Positions 1-5,498 of a stretch of DNA of 6,101 nucleotides are shown here, piece by piece. A program made the position numbers and the translations under genes. The notes beneath the pieces were generated by a model that made no database searches, had not been told where the DNA came from, and was given only the letters and a program-made list of their open reading frames with translations. Where the stretch lies: NCBI GenBank assembly GCA_937958145.1, contig CALGOE010000277.1:1-6101 (forward strand), read 5' to 3'. Numbering within the stretch: position 1 is the first letter of the stretch; the number at the start of each line of letters is the position of its first letter. The DNA comes from an uncultured Desulfobacca sp. GTDB lineage: Bacteria > Desulfobacterota > Desulfobaccia > Desulfobaccales > Desulfobaccaceae.

Positions 1-669
1 ATCGCCTCCATGTCGGTGGCGCCCCTGCTCTATCTGTTGGCCTTTGGGGTGGGCATGGGCAGCAGTGTCACCGTGCAGGGACGCCCCTACCTGGAATTTC
101 TCATCCCCGGCCTCATCGCCATGAGCGCCATGATCCAGGCCTTTGCCATTGCCACCGAAATCAATGTGGCCCGCTTTTATTGGGGCATCTTCGAGGAATT
201 CCAGGCCGCGCCCATCAGCGACGCTTCCTATGTGCTGGGCGAAACCTTGGCCGGGATCACCCGGGCCCTCTTGTCCGTCGGACTGATCATCGGCATCGCC
301 CTGCTGGCCGGCGTCCACCTGTCATACAACCTCTCTTTCTGGGCGGCCGTCCTCCTCACTGCCTGGTTTTTCGCGGCCCTGGCCATTGCCCTGGCCATGG
401 TGGTGAAATCCCACGCGGATCAGGCCCTGTTGACCTCTTTTGTCATCACGCCCATGGCCTTCCTGAGCGGCACTTTTTTCCCTTTGGAGAATATGCCGGT
501 CTGGCTGAAGCAGATTCTGCGCCTGTTGCCCCTGACCCCGGCCACCGAGGCCATCCGCACCGCGGCTTTTGGCCAAACCCCACCCCTGCAGCCATACCTC
601 ATCCTGGTCGTCTTGGGAGCCGCAGCCTTTCTCCTGGCTGTCAATTTTGTTAAAAAGGCCCGGGACTGA
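1..669 (+). CDS. ABC-2 type transporter permease subunit (5' end cut by window edge)
   Basis: This is the membrane-spanning subunit of an ABC exporter of the ABC-2 (NodJ/DrrB-like) family. In the cell membrane it would form the channel driven by a separate ATPase subunit, which is not in the window. Counting from the ATG at 10, hydrophobic segments lie near residues 4-19, 28-49, 86-106, 109-132, 140-157 and 195-214. Family-type landmarks are APLLYLLAFGVGMG near the start, YLEFLIPGLIAMSAM (about 27-41), an EEFQAAPIS loop (62-70), and FLSGTFFPLENMPVWLK (151-167) before LTPATEAIR. It ends in a positively charged VKKARD tail. The frame is open back to base 1 (Ile-Ala-Ser before the Met), and ABC-2 permeases are usually about 250 residues. 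The Met at 10 is therefore probably internal, with a few tens of residues missing. The substrate cannot be told from the sequence. It is convergent with the cobalamin operon and nothing links the two functionally. Confidence 0.88.
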   Translation: MASMSVAPLLYLLAFGVGMGSSVTVQGRPYLEFLIPGLIAMSAMIQAFAIATEINVARFYWGIFEEFQAAPISDASYVLGETLAGITRALLSVGLIIGIALLAGVHLSYNLSFWAAVLLTAWFFAALAIALAMVVKSHADQALLTSFVITPMAFLSGTFFPLENMPVWLKQILRLLPLTPATEAIRTAAFGQTPPLQPYLILVVLGAAAFLLAVNFVKKARD

Positions 670-695
670 CCAAAGGCCGCCGCGGCCAACAAAAT

Positions 696-731
696 GGCCG
701 GGTCCCCCAGCAGAGTCATGCGGACCCGGCC
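696..731 (+). terminator. Perfect 10-bp inverted repeat after the permease gene, possible terminator
   Basis: GGCCGGGTCC (696-705) is followed by a 16-base loop and its exact reverse complement GGACCCGGCC (722-731). It begins 27 bp after the permease stop codon, where a transcript end would be expected. There is no T-tract after the right arm (ttatgcatg follows), so it is not a standard intrinsic terminator. It may be a transcript-stabilising hairpin or a Rho-assisted end. A smaller 5-bp GC hairpin (675-687) lies just before it. Confidence 0.4.
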
Positions 732-838
732 TTATGCATGTCAAATCACCACCTTCAGATAACCACCACCCCCTCTGCATGAACAATAAGTGAAACGTAA
801 AAGAATGTTGTCCCTGATTTATAGCAATAATCTTGCCA

Positions 839-869
839 TTGACAGCCTGATTCGGGAAATGAGTATAAA
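839..869 (+). promoter_or_regulatory. Candidate sigma-70-like promoter
   Basis: There is an exact TTGACA at 839-844 and TATAAA at 864-869, separated by 19 bases (17 is optimal). Both boxes are good but the spacing is long. No intact gene lies downstream on this strand, only the AT-rich stretch and the broken gene remnant about 500 bases further on. In AT-rich DNA such matches arise by chance, so this is only a candidate. Confidence 0.2.
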
Positions 870-957
870 TAGGACCTTATTTCAGAAAGTTGTGATTGAT
901 AACAGGTGCTGCCGCTCATTATTCTTCGTATTGTAAAACTGCGTTTTGTTCAGATTC

Positions 958-1020
958 ATTGACTCACATGTTCAATTTCATGAACTTTTAAGTAACGGAA
1001 GAGTCAATAAATGTTACTTA
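958..1020. repeat. Cluster of interleaved inverted repeats
   Basis: Three inverted repeats share this short stretch. ATTGACTC (958-965) matches GAGTCAAT (1001-1008). GTTCA (970-974) matches TGAAC (981-985). TAAGTAAC (989-996) matches GTTACTTA (1013-1020). All are exact. The first and third pairs interleave, so both cannot form as simple nested stems in one strand. This pattern could serve as paired dimer-binding operator sites or alternative folds. In DNA this AT-rich, chance matches of 8 bp are possible. Confidence 0.4.
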
Positions 1021-1202
1021 TTACTAATTGATAATAATCAAAACCACATTGTCTATAATAAAACGTTTATAAGCTACTAAATTATTAAGTAATACTTAAA
1101 TTTATTTTAGATTATTAATATAAATCTATAATTTTATTGGCCAATTATGTAATATTTTTATCAGATATACAGAATAATCATACGGGTAAATAATTTTTTT
1201 AA

Positions 1203-1223
1203 GGGCGAGCCGCCGGCTCGCCC
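1203..1223. repeat. Compact GC-rich palindrome (REP-like)
   Basis: GGGCGAGCC (1203-1211) and GGCTCGCCC (1215-1223) are exact reverse complements around a 3-base GCC centre. The right side continues as CCTAC, so read on the minus strand it begins GTAGGGGCGAGCC. I recall intergenic palindromes of the GTAGGGGCGA type as dispersed repeats in a range of bacterial genomes; this copy keeps the outer bases on one side only. The T-run at 1194-1200 precedes the hairpin on the plus strand, so it is not laid out as an intrinsic terminator in either direction. Confidence 0.6.
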
Positions 1224-1355
1224 CTACATCTGGTTATCATGAATGAGATCAATCTGTTATTGGAGAAATGATATAAAAATCAGCTTGGCCGCGCCGGCAA
1301 AAAATACAAATTATGAAACTATTATTTATAGTTATAGTTTCCGGATGGACATTAG

Positions 1356-1630
1356 GTTAGGGGTTTTTATTGCCGAAGTGGCACGTTCAATGGCTTCGGT
1401 GTTTTTGGGAAGAAATTGGGGCCAAACCCCGCCGGCACACAACATATATTGCACCGGAAGCTGGACGCGGAGCTGGCCAAACATCCGGACCTCAACGCCA
1501 CCGTCCGCCGGGGCCATTGATATGATGGCCACGGGCCGTTATCGAGGCCGCGACCAACCGCCTGGCCAGCAAAGCCTGCTGGGCATTGCCGGGTGTTTCT
1601 GCACCCTGCAATCCAACCGGATCAGGCTGA
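1356..1630 (+). pseudogene. Broken remnant of an unidentified GC-rich gene
   Basis: I do not recognise the product. The frame open from 1356 to the TGA at 1518-1520 reads as plausible protein, including FGKKLGPNPAGTQ and KLDAELAKHPDLNATVRRG. Its last 18 codons carry G or C at the third position in 16 cases, matching real genes here and unlike the AT-rich DNA just before. Coding character then moves to another frame, with AVIEAATNRLASKACW up to a TGA at 1628-1630. This suggests a frameshifted, degraded gene. Upstream in the first frame, an ATG at 1239 starts MNEINLLLEK followed by a stop at 1269 and then more protein-like residues. That may be the decayed 5' end, but it could be chance. No intact start, ribosome site or domain is visible. 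An alternative is non-coding GC-rich DNA with accidental codon bias. Confidence 0.35.
1585..1612 (-). terminator. Imperfect hairpin downstream of cbiH, weak candidate
   Basis: ATTGC plus GGGTG (1585-1595) can pair with CACCC plus GCAAT (1602-1612), with one mismatch and a 6-base loop. It begins about 55 bases after the cbiH stop on the minus strand. A second, shorter hairpin (CCAGCA/TGCTGG, 1566-1582) follows. Neither is followed by a T-tract on that strand, so an intrinsic terminator is not supported. These are simply the only structures near the operon's 3' end. Confidence 0.2.
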
Positions 1631-1666
1631 CGCCCGTCCCTCGGTCATTTCGTTTTTCTGATTTGT

Positions 1667-2467
1667 TCAGGTCTCAACGGCAGGATCAGCTTGGCCTGGA
1701 GCCAGCGGATATTTGGCCAGATACCCCCGGGGGGTAACCAGATAGGGGCCGTATCGGAAGGTTTGGGAGTTGCCGATAATCACCAGAGTCTGCATGTCCA
1801 CGGCCTGCTCCGGGAGATTTTTCAGGGTGGTTATGGTCACGGTCTCACCGGCCCGGCTGGCCCGGCCGACCACCCCCACCGGCGTCTGGGGATCGCGGTG
1901 CTGCAGCAGGATATCTACCACGGCCCGCAGCTGCCAATCTCTTTTTTTGCTTTTGGGATTGTAGAGGACAATGACAAAATCGCCCTGGGCGGCCGCCGTG
2001 ACCCGCCGCTGGATGATCTCCCAGGGGGTGAGGAGATCGCTCAGGGAGATGCTGGCAAAGTCGTGCATCAAGGGACCGCCTAACAGGGCGGCCCCGGCAG
2101 CCAAGGCCGGGATGCCGGGGATCACCTCCAGATACAGATCCACCTCACCATCGTGTTCGGACGGGCTGACCTTGAGGCCCCGGGCGGCGCAGATTTCCAG
2201 GACCAGGCCGGCCATGCCGTAGATGCCGGCATCACCGCTGGAGACCAGGGCGACCTGTTGGCCGGCCAGAGCCCGGTCGATGGCTGCTTGGCAGCGCTTG
2301 ACCTCGGCCTTCATACCTGTAGCCACCACTTCCTGGTGGCTCAGGAGGGCGGCGATCAGATCTATATAGGTCTGGTAGCCGATGACCACCTGGGCCGCCT
2401 CCAGGGCTGCCCGGGCCTGGGGCGCTAAGTAGTCTGGGGCGCCTGGGCCGAGGCTGACGACGGCCAG
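1667..2467 (-). CDS. cbiH: Cobalt-precorrin-3B C17-methyltransferase (start codon unclear)
   Basis: CbiH uses S-adenosylmethionine to methylate C17 and drive the ring contraction that gives cobalt-precorrin-4, in the cytoplasm. Taken from a CTG at 2467 the protein is 266 residues, normal for the family. It carries the tetrapyrrole methylase marks: SLGPGAPDYL (5-14), VSSGDAGIYGMA (75-86), EVIPGIPA (114-121), LSDLLTPWE (142-150), VLYNPKSKKR (167-176) and IIGNSQTF (230-237). The start is the problem. The frame runs far upstream inside cbiG but has no ATG, GTG or TTG close to the domain start. The nearest upstream ones are a TTG at 2596 and an ATG at 2644, both deep in cbiG. The next downstream is a GTG at 2389, which would delete the GPG cofactor loop. 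No clear Shine-Dalgarno precedes the CTG. The gene overlaps cbiG by 43 bp in the -1 frame and is the last of the operon here. A split CbiG-CbiH fusion is the main alternative. Confidence 0.85.
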   Translation of the reverse strand: MAVVSLGPGAPDYLAPQARAALEAAQVVIGYQTYIDLIAALLSHQEVVATGMKAEVKRCQAAIDRALAGQQVALVSSGDAGIYGMAGLVLEICAARGLKVSPSEHDGEVDLYLEVIPGIPALAAGAALLGGPLMHDFASISLSDLLTPWEIIQRRVTAAAQGDFVIVLYNPKSKKRDWQLRAVVDILLQHRDPQTPVGVVGRASRAGETVTITTLKNLPEQAVDMQTLVIIGNSQTFRYGPYLVTPRGYLAKYPLAPGQADPAVET

Positions 2468-3510
2468 CCGACCCGGGCCACGGCCACGGTGATATTGGCG
2501 CTCTTGCGTTTGGGCACCAGGAGAGTCCCCGGTCCGGCTTTCAGGGCGGCCGCTTCGCTGACGCTCTTGGTCCCCACATGCCGGGCCGCTTGCCAAGAGG
2601 GATGCGGCACCGGGATGTCCTGTAGTTCTTCGGCGGTAAACCATAACAATTCCACGTTCAGCCGGCGGGCCGCCTCCCTCAGCCCCGGCTCGTCTTTTTT
2701 GGCGGCAACGGTGGCCAGGGCCTTGAGACTCAGGAGGGAAAGCCCGGCCTGCCAAAAGATCGTTTGTAAAAAATCTACGATGTCCTCAGCCGGGGTGCCC
2801 CGGTGGCAGCCCACCCCGGCAATCAGGTTCTGGGGCCGCAGGCGCAGCCAGCCGACAGGCCAGGGCCGCTCCTCCCAGCCCACGTACACCGTGGGCCGGG
2901 GAGTACCGGCCAGGGCTGCGTCCAGATCTCTTTCCCCCTGGAAAAGGTGCTCATAGTCGGCCAAAGAGGCCTGGAGACGGGCCTCCGGGTCCACCAGCCG
3001 GACGGGCTGGCCGGACAACAGGGCCATGGACACTTCCTTGACGCCGCCGAGATTCTCGATTATCAGCCCGGCCTGGGCGGCCAAAACATCCAGGGCCGGA
3101 ATCCCTTGGACATCCGTGGCGGTGGTGATCACCGGGGTGCCGCCCAGGGCCGCGGCCACCTGCCGGGCCAGTGCGTTGGCGCCCCCCAGGTGGCCGGAGA
3201 GCAGGCTGATGGCAAAGCGCCCCCCTTCGTCGACGACGACGACGGCCGGATCACGGTCTTTGCCCTGAAGCAGCGGGGCGATATGGCGGACGACGATGCC
3301 GGCCGCCATGATGCACACCAAAGGGCAGCCTTCGGCAAAGGCGCGGGCAAAAACAGCGCCCAGGTCGTCAAAGGCCTGGTCTCCCCGGGTGGCCCTGGCG
3401 AAGGGCAGCCAACAGCTCGCCTCGGGCAGGGCCTGGCAGAGGCGGCGGGCCAACCGGGCCCCGCCAGGAGTCAAGGCCACCACTCTAACCGGCGGCATCC
3501 CGCCAACCAT
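2425..3510 (-). CDS. cbiG: Cobalt-precorrin-5A hydrolase
   Basis: CbiG opens the delta-lactone ring of cobalt-precorrin-5A and releases the C20-derived two-carbon unit as acetaldehyde. The protein (361 residues from the ATG at 3510) has the full three-part layout. The N-terminal region has ALTPGGARLARRL (12-24). The central domain has VDEGGRFAISLLSGHLGGAN (93-112). The C-terminal CobE/CbiG domain starts at LIAGVGCHRG (229-238) and ends with PKRKSANITVAVARV (333-347). The natural family end is about at VAVARV; the last 14 residues (GWPSS to TT) are read out of frame from the start of CbiH, an odd tail that fits a lost base. The start overlaps the cbiF end by 26 bp. A second ATG at 3498 (MPPVRVVALTPGG) is equally good for the family, and neither has a strong Shine-Dalgarno. 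Translational coupling to cbiF is likely. Confidence 0.92.
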   Translation of the reverse strand: MVGGMPPVRVVALTPGGARLARRLCQALPEASCWLPFARATRGDQAFDDLGAVFARAFAEGCPLVCIMAAGIVVRHIAPLLQGKDRDPAVVVVDEGGRFAISLLSGHLGGANALARQVAAALGGTPVITTATDVQGIPALDVLAAQAGLIIENLGGVKEVSMALLSGQPVRLVDPEARLQASLADYEHLFQGERDLDAALAGTPRPTVYVGWEERPWPVGWLRLRPQNLIAGVGCHRGTPAEDIVDFLQTIFWQAGLSLLSLKALATVAAKKDEPGLREAARRLNVELLWFTAEELQDIPVPHPSWQAARHVGTKSVSEAAALKAGPGTLLVPKRKSANITVAVARVGWPSSASAQAPQTT

Positions 3511-4264
3511 GGCTAAAGGTCACGTCATACAGGCGGGAGCGGGCTTGCAGGCGGCCTTCCCAGGCGGCCAGGGCCGGACCGACCATGATGAGAGCCTGCC
3601 GGGTGATGTTGGCCTGCCGGACCTTGGCGGCGATATCCGCCAACGTGCCCCGGAGGAGGCGCTCCTCCGGCCAGCTCACCCGGTAGGCTACGACCACCGG
3701 GGCCTCCGGGCCGTATACCGTGGCCAGGTCCGCCGCCACCTGCTCCAAAAGTCCGATGCTGAGATAGATAACCAAAGTGGCACCGTGAGCCGCCAGGGCC
3801 CGCAGGTTTTCTCTCTCCGGCACCGGCGTGCGGCCGGCGGCCCGGGTCAGGATGACCGTCTGGGTCACTTCCGGCAGGGTCAATTCCTGGCCCAGGGCCG
3901 CGGCAGCCGCCGAAGCCGCCGTCACCCCGGGAATCACCTGGCAGGGGATGCCTTCTTGTTCCAGAAGTTCGAGCTGCTCCTGCATGGCGCTGAACAGGCT
4001 GGTGTCCCCGGAATGCACCCGCACCACTCGTTGGCCGGCCCGGTATGCCTGGCGCAGGTGGGCGACGATCTCTTCCAGGGTCAAGGGAGCAGTGTCAATC
4101 AAGGTGGCTGTGGGCGGGGCCCAGGCCAGCACTGCCGGGGAGACCAGGGAACCGGCATAGAGGACCACCTGCGCCTGGGCCAGGGCCCGCATGCCTTTGA
4201 CCGTGATGAGCTCCGGGTCGCCAGGGCCGGCCCCCAGAAAAAGGATGGGATGTTGATCTGCCAT
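3485..4264 (-). CDS. cbiF: Cobalt-precorrin-4 C11-methyltransferase
   Basis: CbiF is a SAM-dependent tetrapyrrole methylase that methylates C11 of cobalt-precorrin-4 to give cobalt-precorrin-5A, the substrate of CbiG encoded next. The 259-residue product is normal family length. Motifs in order are FLGAGPGDPELITVKG (9-24, the glycine-rich loop), VHSGDTSLFSAM (83-94), IPGVTAASAAAAALG (111-125), LTRAAGRTPVPE (139-150), YLSIG (167-171) and RQALIMVGPAL (222-232). The frame is open further upstream into cbiET, but that part is the wrong frame of a real gene. The ATG at 4264 is chosen because it sits at the family N-terminus and has a GAGG four bases before it. It lies 16 bp after the cbiET stop, and its 3' end overlaps cbiG, so it belongs to the same operon. 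CobM is the aerobic-pathway equivalent; the neighbours favour the name CbiF. Confidence 0.93.
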   Translation of the reverse strand: MADQHPILFLGAGPGDPELITVKGMRALAQAQVVLYAGSLVSPAVLAWAPPTATLIDTAPLTLEEIVAHLRQAYRAGQRVVRVHSGDTSLFSAMQEQLELLEQEGIPCQVIPGVTAASAAAAALGQELTLPEVTQTVILTRAAGRTPVPERENLRALAAHGATLVIYLSIGLLEQVAADLATVYGPEAPVVVAYRVSWPEERLLRGTLADIAAKVRQANITRQALIMVGPALAAWEGRLQARSRLYDVTFSHGWRDAAG

Positions 4265-4268
4265 AATA

Positions 4269-4272
4269 CCTC
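4269..4272 (-). promoter_or_regulatory. Ribosome binding site of cbiF
   Basis: GAGG on the minus strand, four bases before the ATG at 4264, sits in the 16-bp gap after cbiET. It is the clearest Shine-Dalgarno in the operon. It supports the short CbiF start over the longer open frame that runs back into cbiET. Confidence 0.6.
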
Positions 4273-4280
4273 GTCTTGAG

Positions 4281-5498
4281 CTACGCGGTGATGATCCAGA
4301 CCGGATTGAGGGCCTGGAAATAACTGCCCCCGGCCAAGGGCTGGGCCCGGCTGACCTGGAGCTGCACCACCTCCGGCTGCCGCTCAGCGGCCTGCAAAAT
4401 CTGGCGGGCTTGTTCCAGGGTTTCCAGGCGGCTGGCGGTGAGGACCACTCTGCCGCCCGGCCGCAGCCGGCGCAAGACCGCGGTGAGGATGTCCCCCACG
4501 GCGTTGCCGCCACCCCCGATAAAGACCCGGTCGGGAGGGGGCAAGCCCTGGAGACACTGGGGAGCTTGCCCGGCAATGGGTTCCAGGTTCGCCACCCGGA
4601 ATTTTTCCCGGTTGGCGGCAATCCGGGCGAGCCGGGCCGGATTTTTTTCCACGGCAAAAATCCGCCCCGATCCCAGGAAGAGGCTGGCTTCCAGCCCCAC
4701 CGAACCGCTGCCGGCGCCCACGTCCCAGAGCACTTGGCCGGGATAAAGCTGCAGTTTGGCCAGCACCACGGCCCTGACCTCGGCCTTGGTGATGAGCCCC
4801 CCCTCGGGCGAGTAAGCCTCCTCCGGCATCCCCAAATGGAGGGCCGGAATTGCCTTCGGTGGGTCCGGCGGAGAGGCGGCGGTGATCTCCAGGAAGACGA
4901 CATTCAGGGGTGAAAACGTGCGGTCCGCCGCGTCCTTAAGGCTCAGCCAGACAGCTTGCTCGGTTTCCTGCCCCAGGTCCTCCAGGACGCAGAGCCGGGC
5001 CTGATGCTGCCGGCGCGCCAAGAGAAACCGGGCAATCGCCCCCGGGGTGTGCACCGGATCGGTATAAATGAACACTGTCCCGGGCTTGTCCAGGGCAGCG
5101 GCCAGCGCCTGCCAATCCCGGCCGTGCAGGCTCACCACCTGGGCCTGATGCCACGGAACTTTGAGGCGGGCCGCAGCCGCCTGGACTGCGGTGATGTTCG
5201 GGTGCAGCACCACGTTCTCGGGCCCCAGCAGCCGCACCAGCAACGGCCCGATGCCGAAAAAATTGGGGTCTCCCGATGCCAGCACCACCACGAACCGGTC
5301 CTGGGCCAGCTCGCCCAGTTTGCGTATGGTGTCGGCCGGGTCCTTGCCCAGAGGGATTTTTTCGGCCGGGTGAGCCGGGAAATAAGCCAGAAGGCGCCGA
5401 CCGCCCGCCAGCACCTGGGCCCGCGCCATAACGTCGCGCAGACGGGGGGTGAGATCGCCCGGCGACATCCCCAGACCCACTACCTGGATGGGAATCAT
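4281..5498 (-). CDS. cbiET: Fused cobalt-precorrin-7 C5-methyltransferase / cobalt-precorrin-6B C15-methyltransferase (decarboxylating)
   Basis: This is a two-domain enzyme of 405 residues, equivalent to CobL. The N-terminal half is CbiE, a tetrapyrrole methylase acting at C5, with PIQVVGLGMSPGD near the start and LASGDPNFFGIG at 73-84. The C-terminal half is CbiT, a Rossmann-type SAM methyltransferase acting at C15 and decarboxylating the C12 acetate. It begins near GLITKAEVRAVVLAKL (about 244-259) with SAM motif I WDVGAGSGSVGLEA at 258-271, FAVEKNP (282-288) and the glycine-rich FIGGGGNAVGD (326-336). The linker between the halves is about residues 206-240. The ATG at 5498 is preferred because it overlaps the cbiD stop as ATGA, a typical coupling signal. 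A GTG at 5507 would add three residues. Separate cbiE and cbiT genes occur in some bacteria; here they are clearly one frame with both domains intact. Confidence 0.94.
   Translation of the reverse strand: MIPIQVVGLGMSPGDLTPRLRDVMARAQVLAGGRRLLAYFPAHPAEKIPLGKDPADTIRKLGELAQDRFVVVLASGDPNFFGIGPLLVRLLGPENVVLHPNITAVQAAAARLKVPWHQAQVVSLHGRDWQALAAALDKPGTVFIYTDPVHTPGAIARFLLARRQHQARLCVLEDLGQETEQAVWLSLKDAADRTFSPLNVVFLEITAASPPDPPKAIPALHLGMPEEAYSPEGGLITKAEVRAVVLAKLQLYPGQVLWDVGAGSGSVGLEASLFLGSGRIFAVEKNPARLARIAANREKFRVANLEPIAGQAPQCLQGLPPPDRVFIGGGGNAVGDILTAVLRRLRPGGRVVLTASRLETLEQARQILQAAERQPEVVQLQVSRAQPLAGGSYFQALNPVWIITA

Larger units (their letters stand above)
784..1200. other. AT-rich intergenic island
   Basis: Base composition falls sharply after about 784. 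By hand count, 841-1020 has 63 G+C in 180 (35%) and 1021-1200 has 31 in 180 (17%), while the genes on both sides are strongly GC-rich. All six frames are broken by frequent stops and I see no tRNA-like or other RNA-gene shape. The stretch contains several short inverted repeats: TTAAGT/ACTTAA at 1085-1099, TAGATT/AATCTA at 1108-1128, and the cluster at 958-1020. The island ends at a T-run (1194-1200) directly against a GC-rich palindrome. It could be a decayed foreign insertion or a protein-binding region; the sequence does not decide. Confidence 0.7.

Noticed and set aside
322..786. Open frame on the minus strand across the permease gene end
   Set aside because: It is antisense to a clear membrane protein, is rich in Gly, Gln and Arg, and has no recognisable domain.
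1028..1059. TTGATA and TATAAT as a second promoter
   Set aside because: The TATAAT is exact but the spacing is 20 bases and the area is extremely AT-rich, so such matches are expected by chance.
1379..1394. Sigma-54-like element TGGCACG with a downstream GC
   Set aside because: The GG half is perfect, but the GC lies one base too far away and the second box reads TGGC in place of TTGC. Sigma-54 spacing is strict, and no intact gene follows.
1373..1406. CCGAAG/CTTCGG hairpin followed by TGTTTTT, terminator-like on the plus strand
   Set aside because: The stem is only 6 bp with a 15-base loop, the T-run is interrupted, and it lies about 700 bases from the nearest plus-strand gene end.
2468..2755. 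N-terminal extension of CbiH to an ATG at 2755
   Set aside because: The 96 extra residues are Arg- and Gly-rich, come from another frame of the well-supported CbiG C-terminal domain, and have no counterpart in the CbiH family.
3296..4279. 327-codon open frame on the plus strand
   Set aside because: It is antisense to cbiF and cbiG and rich in Gly, Arg, Gln and His without any recognisable motif, as expected from the reverse strand of GC-rich genes.
4265..4903. Long upstream extension of the cbiF frame on the minus strand
   Set aside because: It lies in another frame of cbiET, which shows full CbiT motifs there. The extension is rich in Arg, Pro and Ser with no domain, and the GAGG plus ATG at 4264 explain the CbiF start.
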